Below are positions 10,790 through 23,086 of a stretch of DNA of 64,000 nucleotides, in pieces. The notes under the pieces were generated by a model. That model searched no databases. It worked only from the letters and a program-made list of their open reading frames with translations, and was not told the DNA's origin. Origin of the DNA: Typha latifolia (lineage: Eukaryota > Streptophyta > Magnoliopsida > Poales > Typhaceae); the NCBI GenBank assembly GCA_019914945.1, contig CM034101.1:13961188-14025187 (forward strand), written 5' to 3'. Both the position numbers and the translations under genes were made by a program. The number at the start of each line of letters is the position of its first letter. Position 1 is the stretch's first letter.

Positions 10790-13700
10790 TAATTTTTAAA
10801 AGTAACATAATATTTTCTATTGTTAAATTTAGTTAAGGTAAAATTAACTAGACAATATTTTTGAGGCATTAAAGATAAAATATAGGGTTTGAATGATAAA
10901 GTGTAAACGATAAAAAAAAAAAACAAAATTCATAGTATATTCATAAATTTCTCTAACTTTAAATAACTTTATTCAATATTATTTATCTATAATAATTTTA
11001 GCTTATCTATATAATAGCTAACCTTTAAGAGAACTAATGATAGGGTGTGTTGAGATATTTTAAGCAAAATAATTCAATAATAAATATAGGATGTAAATGA
11101 TAACAAAAAAAAAAAAAAGATACAGTGTTTTTGATATATTTCTCTTTAATTTGTGACCAATTCTTGTGTCTTAAATAACGGTATTTATAATGCGGTATAG
11201 CAAGAGAAGAGTGTATGGTATTCTATAATGCAGTGTAGCAAGATACGAGTATAATACATGAATGTTATTAATTTAAAAAATAAAAAAAATATAATTGTTA
11301 GAAAATAGTAGGTGTTAATTGAAAATGACTATAATTTTGCCATGTATGATATTCTAGTTATTGACAGTATCATAAATGGAGCGTTGATTTTATATGGGTA
11401 AGAGGACGTTGTTTGATGCATGTCAATATATTAATCTTGCACGCCCAATAGCTTCAATCATGCTTGGAAATAAATACAAAGGACGTAAAATTATAGCAGT
11501 TGGAATCGTAGCTGATGGATGTGTGAGATTAAGACATACGACGCACCCGAACCGGTACGAACAAAATTGGCTTGCATATAATCCCAATCTAATAAATACT
11601 AATCTTAATAAAATATTAAATAATATTAACCAATTCTTCTAAAGTTTGTATGTATTAGTGCATCAGAATTGACATGCACAAAATTGGCCTATATATAACC
11701 AATGAACTCTTGTAGAGTTTGTAGGTATTATTTTCTACAATCAAGAAGGTTAAAAGATCAACTCCAATCTCAAATAATTATTACTGAGAAAATTATTTGC
11801 TGACTTAGCTCAATTGCTCAGCTCAGCTCAGTTTGATGGCTCGGCGACGCGGTTGACTTGGAGGAGCAGTTCGACAGCTTAAAGTAATATCTCGGCAATA
11901 TTTAATTCGACAATACACATGGCTCGAAGCCTAGAGTAAGGGGCTTAATATATTAGCTAAAGCTTAGTAGAGTTTAAGTGTCTATATATCTAGAGAGAGT
12001 TGAGTTTTTGTCTAGACTATTTCTGGCTTTAGGACTCTTGAATAATAATAATAATAATAAAAGCTAAATAATTGTATTTGACATAAATCAAACTCGACTC
12101 ATTTTAGTTCAGCTACTTTGCTTTATAAATTAAGTTGATGATATTTAAGTATTAAACCGAGCAAACTAATGATGGAATAGAGCAACCATATCTGAATACA
12201 ACTTAAATGATAAAGATTTATCCTATCTATGTTGCCATCCACTACCAAACCCACAACTACTTTCTAATATCCAATAATAATTATTTTGTGAATTCTAGCT
12301 ACTTATTAAATAATTATCCAATAATCTACATCTTTGTTCATATAATAATCCTCTAAGATAGAGACATTTTAGGTGGAATTACACTATCATAAAAGAGATG
12401 TGGTATTTGACTTTGGTAACACCACAATGCTTGTGCTTTTGCTTCAAAAGACCATTGTAGACTGGCAGTTGTAGAATAAATTAAAACAAAAGTCATTAGG
12501 AAGCCAAAGAATCTCAATTTTTTTTCTTTTTCAATGTCAAGTGGGAGTCTAAATTAGAACAATATGACAAAGCAAGCACAAGTCCAAAGTCCACATGATC
12601 TCTAAGGCTACAGTAGTCATTCCTCAGTGCCCAATCAAATAACCTAATGCCTTAATCATCCATTAATTATAATTTTTTATAATAATAATAATAATAATTA
12701 TTATTATTATTGAGTTAAAAACATTAGTACTTTGTGTTGCACTCTACTGTCCAAATCCAATGCAGCGCCACTTTTAAAGCAGGCCTTACAAAAGTTGACT
12801 TACTACTCTCTTTTTTTATTTGTCAATATAAAACTGAATTTAGTAATGGAAGGTAATTTTGAATGCTTTTGTAAAAATAAATATAAAATATAGGATCCAA
12901 AATGTGAAAATAGAGAAGGTAGGATGTGAACCGTTAATCCCTAAAAAAATTATTTAGGGTGTGAAATATAAATTTTCTCTAAGTTTAAGTATGTAATGTG
13001 AGTTAACATCAACCATCTTATAATAGTACAATACTTTGAATCTTTTTTGGATAGGAAGACAGTTCACACGCTTCCTCTCTTAATCATGCACGTCTCATTC
13101 TCTAATTCTATAATCAAATTATATTCTTCTGATGTTATCCAAATCTTTTTATTTTATTTTTCCATGAGGTGTTAGTTGGGGTGTCATAAATCCCTATATG
13201 TGAATAGTAATTAATTAAAACAAGAGCCTATTTATCTTTTAATAAAGCAAGAACTACGAAGGTGGAGGAATAAAATAAGAGAGATAAGAAGAGTTCCTGA
13301 GAATAAAAATGAGATAAATTATGTAAGTTGGTACAGCTATTCTGAAGCTGGAATTCTTTGGATAGAGGAGTAGGACGACAAAAATGATTGAGATATAAGT
13401 TTGTCCTCGTTTGATCACCTGGAATATTTGGAACCTCAACTAGATCCAAATTGTAGCTTGTTTGGTTATGAATCCTAGATTTATATATATAAAAATTCAT
13501 TAATTTATTGTACCTTAGTCCTTAATTATATAAATAGGTTAATTTTATTGTGAATTTTTTTTTTATTGAAAACAATCTATGTTTTATTGTTATTGTTATA
13601 TGAGTATTTATGAGAGAAAAAAAAAATTCAGATACTTTTCAAATTAAAGAATTATGAAAAGATAAAACTATAGATTAATAACATAATAAAGATTAAAAAA

Positions 13701-14700
13701 AAAAGAAAAAGAAATTGCAGGGTTTGTTCAAGAGGTCAGAAAGAATAAAAAGCTATACTTTCAAGATAATTATATTAGTAACCCCTCATTTAGGACAGTA
13801 ACTCTTATTATAATAAAATAAGTAGAATGGAGAGAGATTGAAAATTGGGTGTGTAATTAAATGGATAGCGTCTCAGCTTAAAATACAAAGACCCAACAAC
13901 TTTAAATTCTTGACCAACTTCACTTCATATCTCATCCTATCAAATTCTCAGTCTTGCTATTGAAGTTATTCATTCTCCAACCAAACAGCAGCCTAAAGCT
14001 TCCCTATTGTAGTTTGAAGAGTCGCCATCTACCCGCCTGTTTTAGTGTTTTAAGAGTGTGAAAAGATTACATGGTTCAACAATGAAGTTGCTCAGGTGGT
14101 TGAGAATTATAAAACTCTTGTAAAAGTCTAAAACTATTTGTCTAAAGAAGGAAGTAGACAGACATGCATCCTTGTCTATTTCTATCACTTAGATTAGTAG
14201 ATTGTATGTGCATCAGGTAGTCTTTTTATGTTTCTACAACTGTGTATGTAGGGAAAGATACTTGCATTTTGGGGTCTTTTTTTTATAATGTCACATATGA
14301 AAATTCTTGTTTTTTTTTTCGTAATTAAGGTGTAAACAAGCATGGCTCGAAATTAATTTTGAGCTGACCGAATGTATTAAGCTTAGATTGGTCAATTTTA
14401 ATTCGTGTTCGTATCAAGTTCGAGCCTCGATGAGTCACTTAATAAGCAATTTCAAGCTTGATTCAAGTCGGCTTACGCGTAATCTTAACTTAAAATTGAA
14501 CTCATGTCTGAGATTATGCATCGAGATTGACTCATTTGAGATACACGAGAGCTAAACTTAATTAAGCTGAAATGATTTGATTATTTTGAGAATCCTATTT
14601 ATTTATTTATGGGTATTGCAAGACTTTTATATTTATTTAACATATTTTTTAGTAGATATGATTGAGAAATTTTCTTAAGTTTTAATTTATATTGTCAGAA
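10790..14700. other. AT-rich intergenic DNA with degenerate repeats
   Basis: No gene supported. An 80-codon frame at 11394-11642 has no family resemblance. Near 14325 the sequence GGTGTAAACAAGCATGGCTC resembles one end of a plant hAT-type element, with repeated CTCGA/GAGCT words to about 14560, but no opposite end was identified. Confidence 0.4.
12681..12711. repeat. Palindromic AAT/ATT microsatellite
   Basis: An AAT run passes directly into an ATT run, forming a self-complementary stretch able to form a cruciform. Confidence 0.8.
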
Positions 14701-14849
14701 AAGAAGATTGAAGGGTGTATATAACAAAAATGCTATGCTATTCAAAACACACAAAAGAAAACAAATTACTTTTCTCAATTTATTTCTTTTTTCTTTTTCG
14801 CTAATTCACTACAGATGCAGTGGCAGGCACGTAATTAAATGGAAGTGGA

Positions 14850-15243
14850 GGTCCTTCGGTGGGAAAAAAGCGCGGATCTCGTCAGCCTCACCCTGCAACC
14901 TGAAACCGATCGACCGAGGCGGGCGCCTCGGCGAGGAATGGCCGACGCTATCGTCGACACAGATCCCGTTTCTCCCGACCAAAAGATCGGCGGTCGAAAC
15001 CCGTAGGGGACGGTCAGATCGCCGCTCTCCTCGCTGTTCCCGCCCCAACTTTTTACCAGCATACGTGTCGCCTACTTTATCTTTTCTACCGACGCTGTTG
15101 CGAGTAAAACAGGTGATCCACTTGTCATCCTTTTCCACGGCCACTTCCGCATTAAAATAATTGGCAAACATTCCATGAATTAATAAATTAATATAATTCA
15201 ACATAATTAATTCTTTAAAGATATTTTCCTTAAATTTCTCCAC
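14850..15243 (+). promoter_or_regulatory. GC-rich proximal promoter of the ARF gene
   Basis: CpG-rich block rising from AT-rich DNA just upstream of the TATA box. Open frames on both strands here (for example 14809-15243) are composition artefacts with no family signature. An ATACGTGTC ABRE-like word lies near 15061-15069. Confidence 0.5.
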
Positions 15244-15264
15244 TAGCCAAGGGAGATAACTCTT

Positions 15265-15270
15265 TATAAA
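15265..15270 (+). promoter_or_regulatory. Probable TATA box of the ARF gene
   Basis: TATAAA in the context CTCTTTATAAACTCGAG, immediately before a GA-rich leader and about 1 kb upstream of the start codon. Position and context fit a plant core promoter. Confidence 0.6.
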
Positions 15271-15276
15271 CTCGAG

Positions 15277-15279
<3 letters not shown>

Positions 15280-15314
<35 letters not shown>
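15280..15314 (+). repeat. GA microsatellite in the ARF leader
   Basis: Uninterrupted AG/GA run directly downstream of the TATA box. GA tracts of this kind are bound by BBR/BPC proteins in plants; that role is inferred here. Confidence 0.8.
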
Positions 15315-15317
<3 letters not shown>

Positions 15318-15499
15318 GTTCATAGTAGGGAAGAAGCCTTTTGGTTGCTGTTTTGGGAGGTCACAGATCAACCGAGATTCCACCAAAAAAAACCTGTGGT
15401 GTAATTGCTGTGATTTTTAGGGGCGAGGAGGATATTAGAAGGGAAAATATACAATCTTCTTTTGTGAGGAATCTGTGTTGAATTGGGAGCAGGAAGTCT

Positions 15500-15529
15500 A
15501 TGGGAAAGAGGCAAGTGGTTGGATTCTGA
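15500..15529 (+). promoter_or_regulatory. uORF 1 in the ARF leader
   Basis: ATG followed by eight further codons and TGA, wholly inside the predicted first leader exon. A second uORF of four codons follows at 15574-15588 (ATG to TAG). Short uORFs are well known to lower translation of several ARF mRNAs; action here is inferred. Confidence 0.5.
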
Positions 15530-15879
15530 GGAAATTGGGATTTTTTTGGGGGGTAAAGGTGGGTCTGTGGCGAATGATATTTTGTTAGTATTTTAGCTGA
15601 ATTCGGTGAAAGTTGTAATCTTGGCTCCAAGGGTTCTAAGGGGGTCTAGGGTTTCTAGTTTGTGATTGGAGGAGCTCTGAGTTAGTAGGGTCTGTAGTCT
15701 TCCTGTTCCTCTCTAGTGGTTTTGTTAGTTGTAGAGAGGTCAGTGTAGAGTAGTTGAGATCTGGGGTTTTAAGGGCTGTCTTCAAGAAATCCGAAGCAAG
15801 GTTGGGCAGAGGTGGATTTTTCTTGGCATTCTTCATTGTAGATTGGATCTAATTGCACTTTGTCTACTGGTTAAGAAAG

Positions 15880-16243
15880 GTAAGAGATCAGGTCAATTCT
15901 TTAGATTATATAGTGCTAACCATCTTGTAATTTATGCTATTTTTTGTAGTCTATTCCAAGTCTTGACTTCATAAAATTGATCCTATTATATATATAAATT
16001 TGAAGTCTAATTTGGGTCTTTCGTGGTTGCAATTGCTATATCCAGTGTCTCGGAAAAAGATGATACGTTTTTAGGAAGAGATGATTGGGTTTCTTGTCGG
16101 AAGGTGAGATATATCTGAACTTTTCTGTGCATTTGTTAAGTTCTCATGCGAAGTAGGTCTCTCTTGTTTCATTGTCTCCTGCCTAACCCAGTATAATTCT
16201 CACTTTTATATATATATATATATATGTATATGTTTTTTCTCAG
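15880..16243 (+). other. Probable 5' UTR intron of the ARF gene
   Basis: Donor AAG then GTAAGAG at 15880, acceptor TTTTTTCTCAG ending at 16243 after a long pyrimidine/TA stretch, 36 bases before the ATG. Not confirmed by transcript data. Confidence 0.5.
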
Positions 16244-16278
16244 CACTACTTGAGAGCTAGTGAGAATTGTTCTATATC

Positions 16279-19200
16279 ATGATCACATTCGATGAATTGA
16301 CCAAGGGACCAATGAAGGACTCAGATAAGTGCCTAGATCCCCAGCTCTGGCATGCCTGTGCCGGTGGAATGGTTCAGATGCCGGCTGTGCACTCCAAAGT
16401 CTACTACTTCCCTCAGGGTCATGCAGAACATGCTCACGGGACGGTCGACTTTGAGAGCTCCTCTCAGATCCCGGCTTTCATCCTTTGCAGGGTGACTGGT
16501 GTAAAATTCATGGCTGATCCGGAGAGCGACGAAGTTTTCACCAAGATCCGGTTGGTTCCAGTGAGGTCCAACGAACCAGACTACGCTGATGATGATGAAA
16601 CTGGCCTTGGTTGCAACGGGCCGGAGGTTGAGAAGCCTGCCTCATTTGCGAAGACGTTGACACAGTCTGATGCCAACAACGGTGGTGGTTTCTCTGTTCC
16701 TCGTTACTGTGCTGAGACCATCTTCCCTCGTCTGGACTATTCGGCAGACCCTCCTGTCCAGACCGTGCTTGCAAAAGATGTGCACGGCGAGGTTTGGAAG
16801 TTTAGGCATATATATAGGGGGACCCCTCGCCGGCATCTTCTCACAACTGGGTGGAGCACATTTGTGAACCAGAAGAAACTCGTGGCAGGTGATTCCATAG
16901 TTTTTCTGAGAACGCAAAACGGCGAACTCTGTGTCGGAATCAGGCGGGCTAAACGGGGGTTTGGTGTGGGTCCTGAATCCCCACCAGGGTGGAATCCTCC
17001 GACTGGAAGTTGTCTGTCAGCGTATGGAAAATTCTCTGTCCTCTTGAGGGAGGAGGAGAATAAGTTGATGAGGACTAGTGGAACTGTGAATTGTGGTGGG
17101 AATATGAGGAGCAGGGGGAGGCTGAGGGCCGAGTCTGTTGCTGAGGCGGCTAGTCTTGCAGCTAAAGGACAGCCTTTTGAGGTTGTTTACTACCCTAGAG
17201 CCAGTACACCTGAATTCTGTGTGAAGGCTGCAGCAATGAGAGCTGCAATGAGGATCCAGTGGTGCCCAGGCATGAGATTTAAGATGGCCTTCGAAACTGA
17301 GGACTCCTCAAGAATCAGCTGGTTCATGGGAACAATATCTTCTGTTCAGGTTGCTGATCCTATTGGATGGCCAAATTCACCTTGGCGGCTTCTTCAGGTA
17401 CCAATTTTAGCCAACATACTTTAATTCTAGTAGAATTTGGGATGGCATTGCGCACATGTTGCTTATATTCTAATAAATTCTTTTTCTTCATGTCTGATTC
17501 TTCATGGGCAACAATTCTAACCCTAGATTTAGCTTCTAACCTGTAATATATGCTTTGCTTACAGACTGCGGCACTTGAATTAATGCAACTTCTCTAGAAT
17601 TTACGAAACCAAATCAGATACCTCATTTCTCAACTTGCTTTAGCACCAGAGTTCTTCCTTTTGACACCTCAATGAATGATAGCTGTCGGGCTATAGACAA
17701 AAACTTACAATTTAACTGCTACTACTGATATGCTGTCATTAATCTCCTGATGCTTAATTTTCGTATGCAGGCCAAAATGTAGCTTTTTTGCTTTTGGATT
17801 TGCAACATAAAGCCTGTGCCCCGTTTTCTTCGTTTCCTAATTTCTCTTATTTCTCTGTTGACGTATGGAGTTTCCAATTATTGCTTGAAATTGCTTTACA
17901 GGTGACCTGGGATGAACCAGATCTGTTGCAGAATGTGAAACGGGTGAACCCATGGCTGGTTGAACTTGTTTCAAACATGCCTGCGATCCATATAGCACCA
18001 TTCTCACCGCCGAGGAAGAAGCTTCGCATTGCCCCACACCCTGACTTTCCTCTTGATTGCCAGCTTCCAACTCCAACATATCATGGAAACACACTAGGGC
18101 CTTATTTTGTTAACAGCACTCCTGCAGGCATACAGGGAGCCAGGCATGCTCAATTTGGTATATCTATATCAGATCTCCACCTCAACAAACTGCAGTCGAG
18201 TCTGTTGCATACTGGATTTCATCAGCTTGACCACGTAACTCCGCCCTCAAGAAACTCTACAGGCCTTCTCATTAGCAATTCCCCAGTTCACAACGATATC
18301 TCATGCTTGCTAACCATTGGCACTCCGTCTGAGGGCACAAAGACATTAGACAATGGAAAGGTGCCTCAGTTGGTACTCTTTGGAAAGCCTATACTTACGG
18401 AGCAACAGATATCCCTCAGCAACTCCTGGGACACCCTGTCCCCAGGGGTCACGGGAAATAATTCATCAGATGGGAATCCTGAGAAGTTGGCAAATGTCTC
18501 AGATTGTTCTGGTTCTGCCATTAATCAGAATGGTCCTGCAGAGAATTCATCATTTGAAGGAAGCCAGGCATCTGAGCTTGGGTTGGGAACAGGGCATTGC
18601 AAGGTATTTATGGAGTCGGAGAATGTTGGTCGCACCCTCGACCTCTCTGTCTTTGGCTCATATGAGGAATTATACGGGCGGCTGGCTGACATGTTCGGAG
18701 TTGAGAAAGCTGAATTGGCGAGCCATGTCCTCTACCAGGATGCAGCTGGGTCAGTTAAACATACTGGCAATGAGCCTTTCAGGTGGGCATGACTCCACTA
18801 GATTATGTTTTGCTACAAATTTGTTGTCTTGCTCTGGAATTAATTTTTCATTCTCTTATCACTGTCCCATTATCTGGTTAAAGCATAACATATTTCTTCA
18901 ACTACATTTTTGATGCGGCTGAGCTATAGACAAAATTGCAATTGAAGTTGATATACTATGTAGCGAGCTACTATGTGTTTGGAAAAGTAAATTTATCAGG
19001 AAAAGTCTTGACATTTTTCATATACAAATTTTAGTTTGTACATATTTCTTTACTCAAGACCTGAAGGATATTATGATTTGTTTTCCTTTAAAGTTTGTTA
19101 TATCCCGGAATTTTATGATGGTTGATTCTGTATCTGAATATTTCATCATTTTGTCAATTGTCTTAAACAAATTAAGCATGATTTCAAAGTTTTTGAGATA

Positions 19201-19307
19201 TTGCATCTCATAACCCAAACTTTTTGTATTCATGCAGTGAGTTCATGAAATCCGCAAGAAGGCTGACTATACTAACAGACACGAGCAGCAATAACTTAGA
19301 GAGGTAG
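16279..19307 (+). CDS. ARF: Auxin response factor, ARF10/16 class repressor, miR160 target
   Basis: Nuclear transcription factor binding auxin response elements; this clade (ARF10/16/17) is mostly repressive. Three coding exons: 16279-17397, 17902-18782, 19238-19307, 2070 nt in all (689 aa, typical for the clade). Order of domains: dimerisation segment beginning CLDPQLWHACAGGMVQMPAV; B3 DNA-binding domain from about residue 120 to 225, with FSVPRYCAETIFPRLDY and RRHLLTTGWSTFVNQKKLV; the Auxin_resp domain to about residue 410 (EVVYYPRASTPEFCV, WRLLQVTWDEPDLL across the first splice); a middle region with PQLVLFGKPILTEQQIS, typical of the clade; and a C-terminal PB1 domain from about residue 608 (CKVFMESENVGRTLDLSVFG) through EPFSEFMKSARRLTIL. 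The ATG at 16279 is the first in frame; an upstream TTG at 16267 is not used. The miR160 site in exon 2 gives post-transcriptional control. Confidence 0.95.
18126..18146 (+). promoter_or_regulatory. miR160 target site in ARF coding exon 2
   Basis: A 21-base site containing GGCATACAGGGAGCCAGGCA, complementary to plant miR160. The only mismatch I see is the base opposite the 3'-terminal miRNA nucleotide, which does not affect the seed or the cleavage position. It lies between the Auxin_resp and PB1 domains, as in ARF10, ARF16 and ARF17. Confidence 0.93.
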
Positions 19308-21244
19308 GAAAGAAAACCGTTCGTCGAAATGTACAGTTCAATGAGCAAAGTCTCTTGTTCAGTTCTGAGTTAATGGAAACTTTCATTTCAATTTCTCGTG
19401 CGTGTTCCAAGATGTAGTATTCTTTCATTTTAGTTCCACAATGGTTTTAAATGCAGATCATTGTTCATCTTCTAAAGTTTTCTTCTGTCTAGGAATTTCT
19501 ACCAACATGAATCACTTGTTGTCATGCATACTTTCATATCAAAAGTTTTCTGTGCTTAGAGGATAGAAATGTTTACGAGATGAGCATGCATTGCATCTCT
19601 ATCAGATTGTGAAAGCATTTAAAATTCACCCCCTTACTCTGCATTAGTTTGATTTCCCTTTCGGCAAACTAAGCATTAATCATGGGACGCGTACATTATT
19701 TTTGCATGTTCCTGGATTGTCTTAGTACTTCCTATTTCTATGCCATAGTTGTTTGCCATGAGCAGAGAAGATTTGAGAAAAACACTAATTTTGTGAATGT
19801 TTAATGATACCTAGACCTGTAAATATCTCTTCAATTGTCTTAATGGTTACAATTAAAGGCTGTCTTATTCTTAATTGTTTTTTCAAAGTTAAAGTAAGAG
19901 TAAAACGATCCTCCCAGCATAGGAGGTCTAGGTTTAATTAACTATTTTGATAAATCCAAAACATACTTATGGTTTTCGTTTCTCAATGGTCCAATGCTTC
20001 TCGAACCTTAGCCTGCTCTAAATGAACATAAAAAAGAAAAAAGAAACGAAATAAAACATGCAGCGTTCATTCAGTAGCTAAATAGAAAGATCGTGTGATC
20101 TACTATAGATTGCGTTTTTTTTTTCTATCTTCTTATACGAAAGCCCAAAATGACTAAATTTCATCATGAAACACTCAAAAATTTGATCTACCTCATGCAG
20201 ATATAAAACAGTTCACACATATTCAACAAAACATATCAAGGAATTATATCTCACGCCCAGAACATCAGCTATCAAACACGAAAGAGAGCAAAATAAACAT
20301 TGATAGTCCCATTCCTGCCATAAACCTGGATGCTCACCTTCTTTTTATGCCTCATCATCTTTTTACACCAGCTCAACAAATAAACAATTTGTTAATATGA
20401 TAGACAAACTCAAGAGACTGCTTAGGCTTTAACTTATTAAAAGTTACTGCTATTTCTTTTAAGCCAAAGAGACAGAAAAGTAAGCAGCCATCCAAATCCT
20501 CTTAACAATTCTTCTCCACTCTTAATATTTTTTGGCATACCAAAACCTCCTCCAGGTCATTTTAGCATAGCTTAAGAACTTTAGCAATAAGATCGCTTCA
20601 TCCTTATTGCAAAAGCTGCAGCAATCCAATTCCTTTTAGCAAGATTATCCCTTATAAAACTCTGTTATTACAAGCTAACCATGGGAAAGCTTTTATTATG
20701 AGAGGGATGCCCATCTTCCACAGCCTGAAATTCTGCCACAGTTATTACCATAGCTTGCGTTAAATCCAATAAGTATCCACTGTCTGATCAAAGGCTCACA
20801 GCATCACATCGCGTGGGGCTGAAAGGACGCTTGAGAATCTTGCGATAAAAAGAGAGACTAAAATGACTTAACGAAACGCATTCATCAAGTTCTACACCAA
20901 ACTAGAGCCATCATATTCTTATAGCAGCATTACAGTATATCTGGAATCAATCATATAGAATACAGGCCAGTACATAACAGTCAGTCATAATAACAACTTT
21001 ATGGACTAGCATGTCTATGCCAATAGTCGTCCATCGCCATCACTATATGTATAGATATATTAGTACACCTGCATTTCAAAAGCAGATTGATTGATTAGCA
21101 GAGACATTATTTCCATAGAGTAAATTATTCTGAACGAGAACAAGTCGATAATGAACTCATACATATCCAATTTACACAAGAAAATCAAACACTTCTTGGA
21201 TCATGGAATTTAAAGGACCTTGGACCCAAAGGTAAGGAGATGAC
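19308..21244. other. ARF 3' UTR and intergenic DNA
   Basis: The first few hundred bases are presumably ARF 3' UTR. No further gene, RNA gene or transposon signature was recognised. Confidence 0.5.
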
Positions 21245-21372
21245 CTTAGGCAATGCTACCTAAGATTTGTAGAGCTCCAGCTTCATGCAGTCTTCGATCC
21301 CATAGTCCGTGAGGGCGATGTGGTACTTGAGCTTCATCTGTCTCATTGTTCGCCCGCTTTTCAGACACATCT
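21245..21372 (-). pseudogene. Decayed UBL5-like gene fragment
   Basis: Aligns collinearly with the 3' half of the intact UBL5 gene 1.6 kb away, in the same orientation. Both share ACCTTAGGCAA just after the stop, TAGAGCTC(C/G)AG for the ELYY/ELYK codons, GAGGGCGATGTGGT for HITL/HIAL, and a degraded copy of the region around CGGGCGGAGAAG. The reading frame over the last 25 codons is intact (K-Y-H-I-A-L-T-D-Y-G-I-E-D, ending L-E-L-Y-K-S, stop at 21260-21262). Upstream homology is lost, the KIRIQKWY segment is shortened and the N-terminal half is missing. Best read as a truncated tandem duplicate, non-functional as ubiquitin-like protein. Confidence 0.75.
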
Positions 21373-22864
21373 TGCTCGGATGCTTAGTGGAAAACGAGAA
21401 GAAACACTAGAATCTTTCCTTTTTTTCTTTTTTCTTTCTTTCTTTCTTTCTTGTGCGGGTTGGAAGTATAAATAAGGATCAACCGACCTAGCTGGAAGAC
21501 CAAGAAACTGATGTCATGATACTACGCCTACCGCTACCTTATTGGACCGGATGTGGATCCAGACTTACCAAATAGGATCGAAACATGTCAGGCCTGGAAC
21601 TATAGGCTTGAGCTCATTTGACAGCCCTACTCCATATCTCCTAAAATTTCTATTCAAAACACTAGTTTGTTAAAATTTAATACTTGCTCTAAGCATTCCA
21701 TGTTGATAGTTGCTGCAATCCAACTGTAAAACGACTTTCTCGTTCAACCCTTGTACCCCAATTTTTTTAGTCAAAGCACAAGCACCACAATATATGATCA
21801 AAGAAGACACTACATATTACGCAAGTTCTCTTTGATAACAAGCCCAAAAGTGTCAACAATATGAGCATTTTACGGTCAAAATTTTGGACAACTTTATCTT
21901 GAAATCTTCTATTAAATTTTAAAATATGTTCACCTTCGTTCAAAACTCAAAATAAACTACCAATAAAAGTTTTCTCATTCTGAAGAAGCCTTGATTTTTC
22001 TTTTCATTTTTATAGATCATGAACTCATAAGCTAATCATAGACTAAATAAATGGGCTAGACTGTCTTGATGTGTAGGTTGAACAACTAGACAAACTCTCT
22101 CAAAAGATAGAGCATAACACACTCAAACCATACGCATATAGCGCTTCAGTAAAAAAATCTACTAAATATCAATCTCAACATTTACGGTGAAAATCGAACT
22201 CATGACTTTTGTCATATGCTGCAAGGATTCAACACTGGCTACAATGGTAACCTAGCTGCCTTTGTGTTTCTTAAAACCTCTACAAAAGCAATGCATGATC
22301 AAACTACTTCCTGTAGTTGTACATTGTACTAATGCTAAGAAGTCAATTAAAACATACTCCTAAAATTATACAAGTCGCGAAAAGAGGACTTGCTCTTTTC
22401 GAAAATGTGTACTTTAGCTTCTAGGAATAAAAAGAAAACAACCTATCAACCTTAATAAGTTTCCAATGTTCGTAATTTGTTGACATGATTAACAAATTCA
22501 TAATAGCACCTCTCCGTTTCAATCTTTCCCATCGCTAAGCAGTTTAATGCTCCTGGTTTGTCCCAATTTAAATTGACAATTATTCATATATTTATCTTCC
22601 ACTAAATTAACTATACTCAATCCAAGCATATTGAACTGCTGCTCAGAAAAAGCTAAAAAAGATCATACAAAGTCACAATTTCCAACTTATTTCACGAATA
22701 TTCAGGCCTTACAAACATCTAAATTCCACAAGAAAATCGCAGAAAACATGCAGCAAACGCATAATTCATTACAAGCAGATCGTTTTAGCACCACAACCAA
22801 TTAAGAAGGACTGTTGGAGTAAAACAGAAGAAAACGGTAGGGGATCGACCTTAGGCAAAGGAGC
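21373..22864. other. Spacer between UBL5 fragment and UBL5
   Basis: Begins with a CTTT microsatellite (about 21420-21452 region). The portion next to UBL5 is presumably its 3' UTR. No other gene seen. Confidence 0.5.
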
Positions 22865-23086
22865 CTAGTTGTAGTAGAGCTCGAGCCCCATGCCGTCGTG
22901 GATCTCGTAGTCCTTGAGGGTGATGTGGTCCTTGTAGATGTTGTACCATTTCTGGATGCGGATCTTCTCCGCCCGCGTGCCCGTCTGCGCGGCCACCAGC
23001 TTCTTCAGGTCGCCGATCGTGTCATCGTCGTTGCACTTGACGCGAACCTTCTTTCCCAATCGATCGTTGAGCACCACCTCGATCAT
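22865..23086 (-). CDS. UBL5: Ubiquitin-like protein 5 (UBL5/Hub1)
   Basis: Intronless gene for a 73-residue ubiquitin-fold protein, exactly the conserved family length. It begins [19 protein letters not shown], contains [20 protein letters not shown] and ends GMGLELYYN. The C-terminal double tyrosine replaces the diglycine of conjugated ubiquitin-like proteins, as in all UBL5/Hub1. In yeast and animals it binds spliceosomal proteins non-covalently through the HIND motif of Snu66 and affects weak splice-site use; in plants it is assumed to act likewise in the nucleus. It is GC-rich compared with its surroundings and lies head-to-head with the phosphohexomutase gene, 469 bases between the two start codons. 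Confidence 0.96.

Noticed and set aside
14708..15243. Overlapping 140-150 codon frames on both strands upstream of the ARF gene
   Set aside because: They follow the GC-rich promoter block; neither has a recognisable domain, and the TATA box of the ARF gene follows directly.
17788..17901. Upstream extension of ARF exon 2 into intron 1
   Set aside because: Opens only from a non-ATG codon after an in-frame stop; the conserved RLLQVTWDEP junction requires splicing at 17398/17902.
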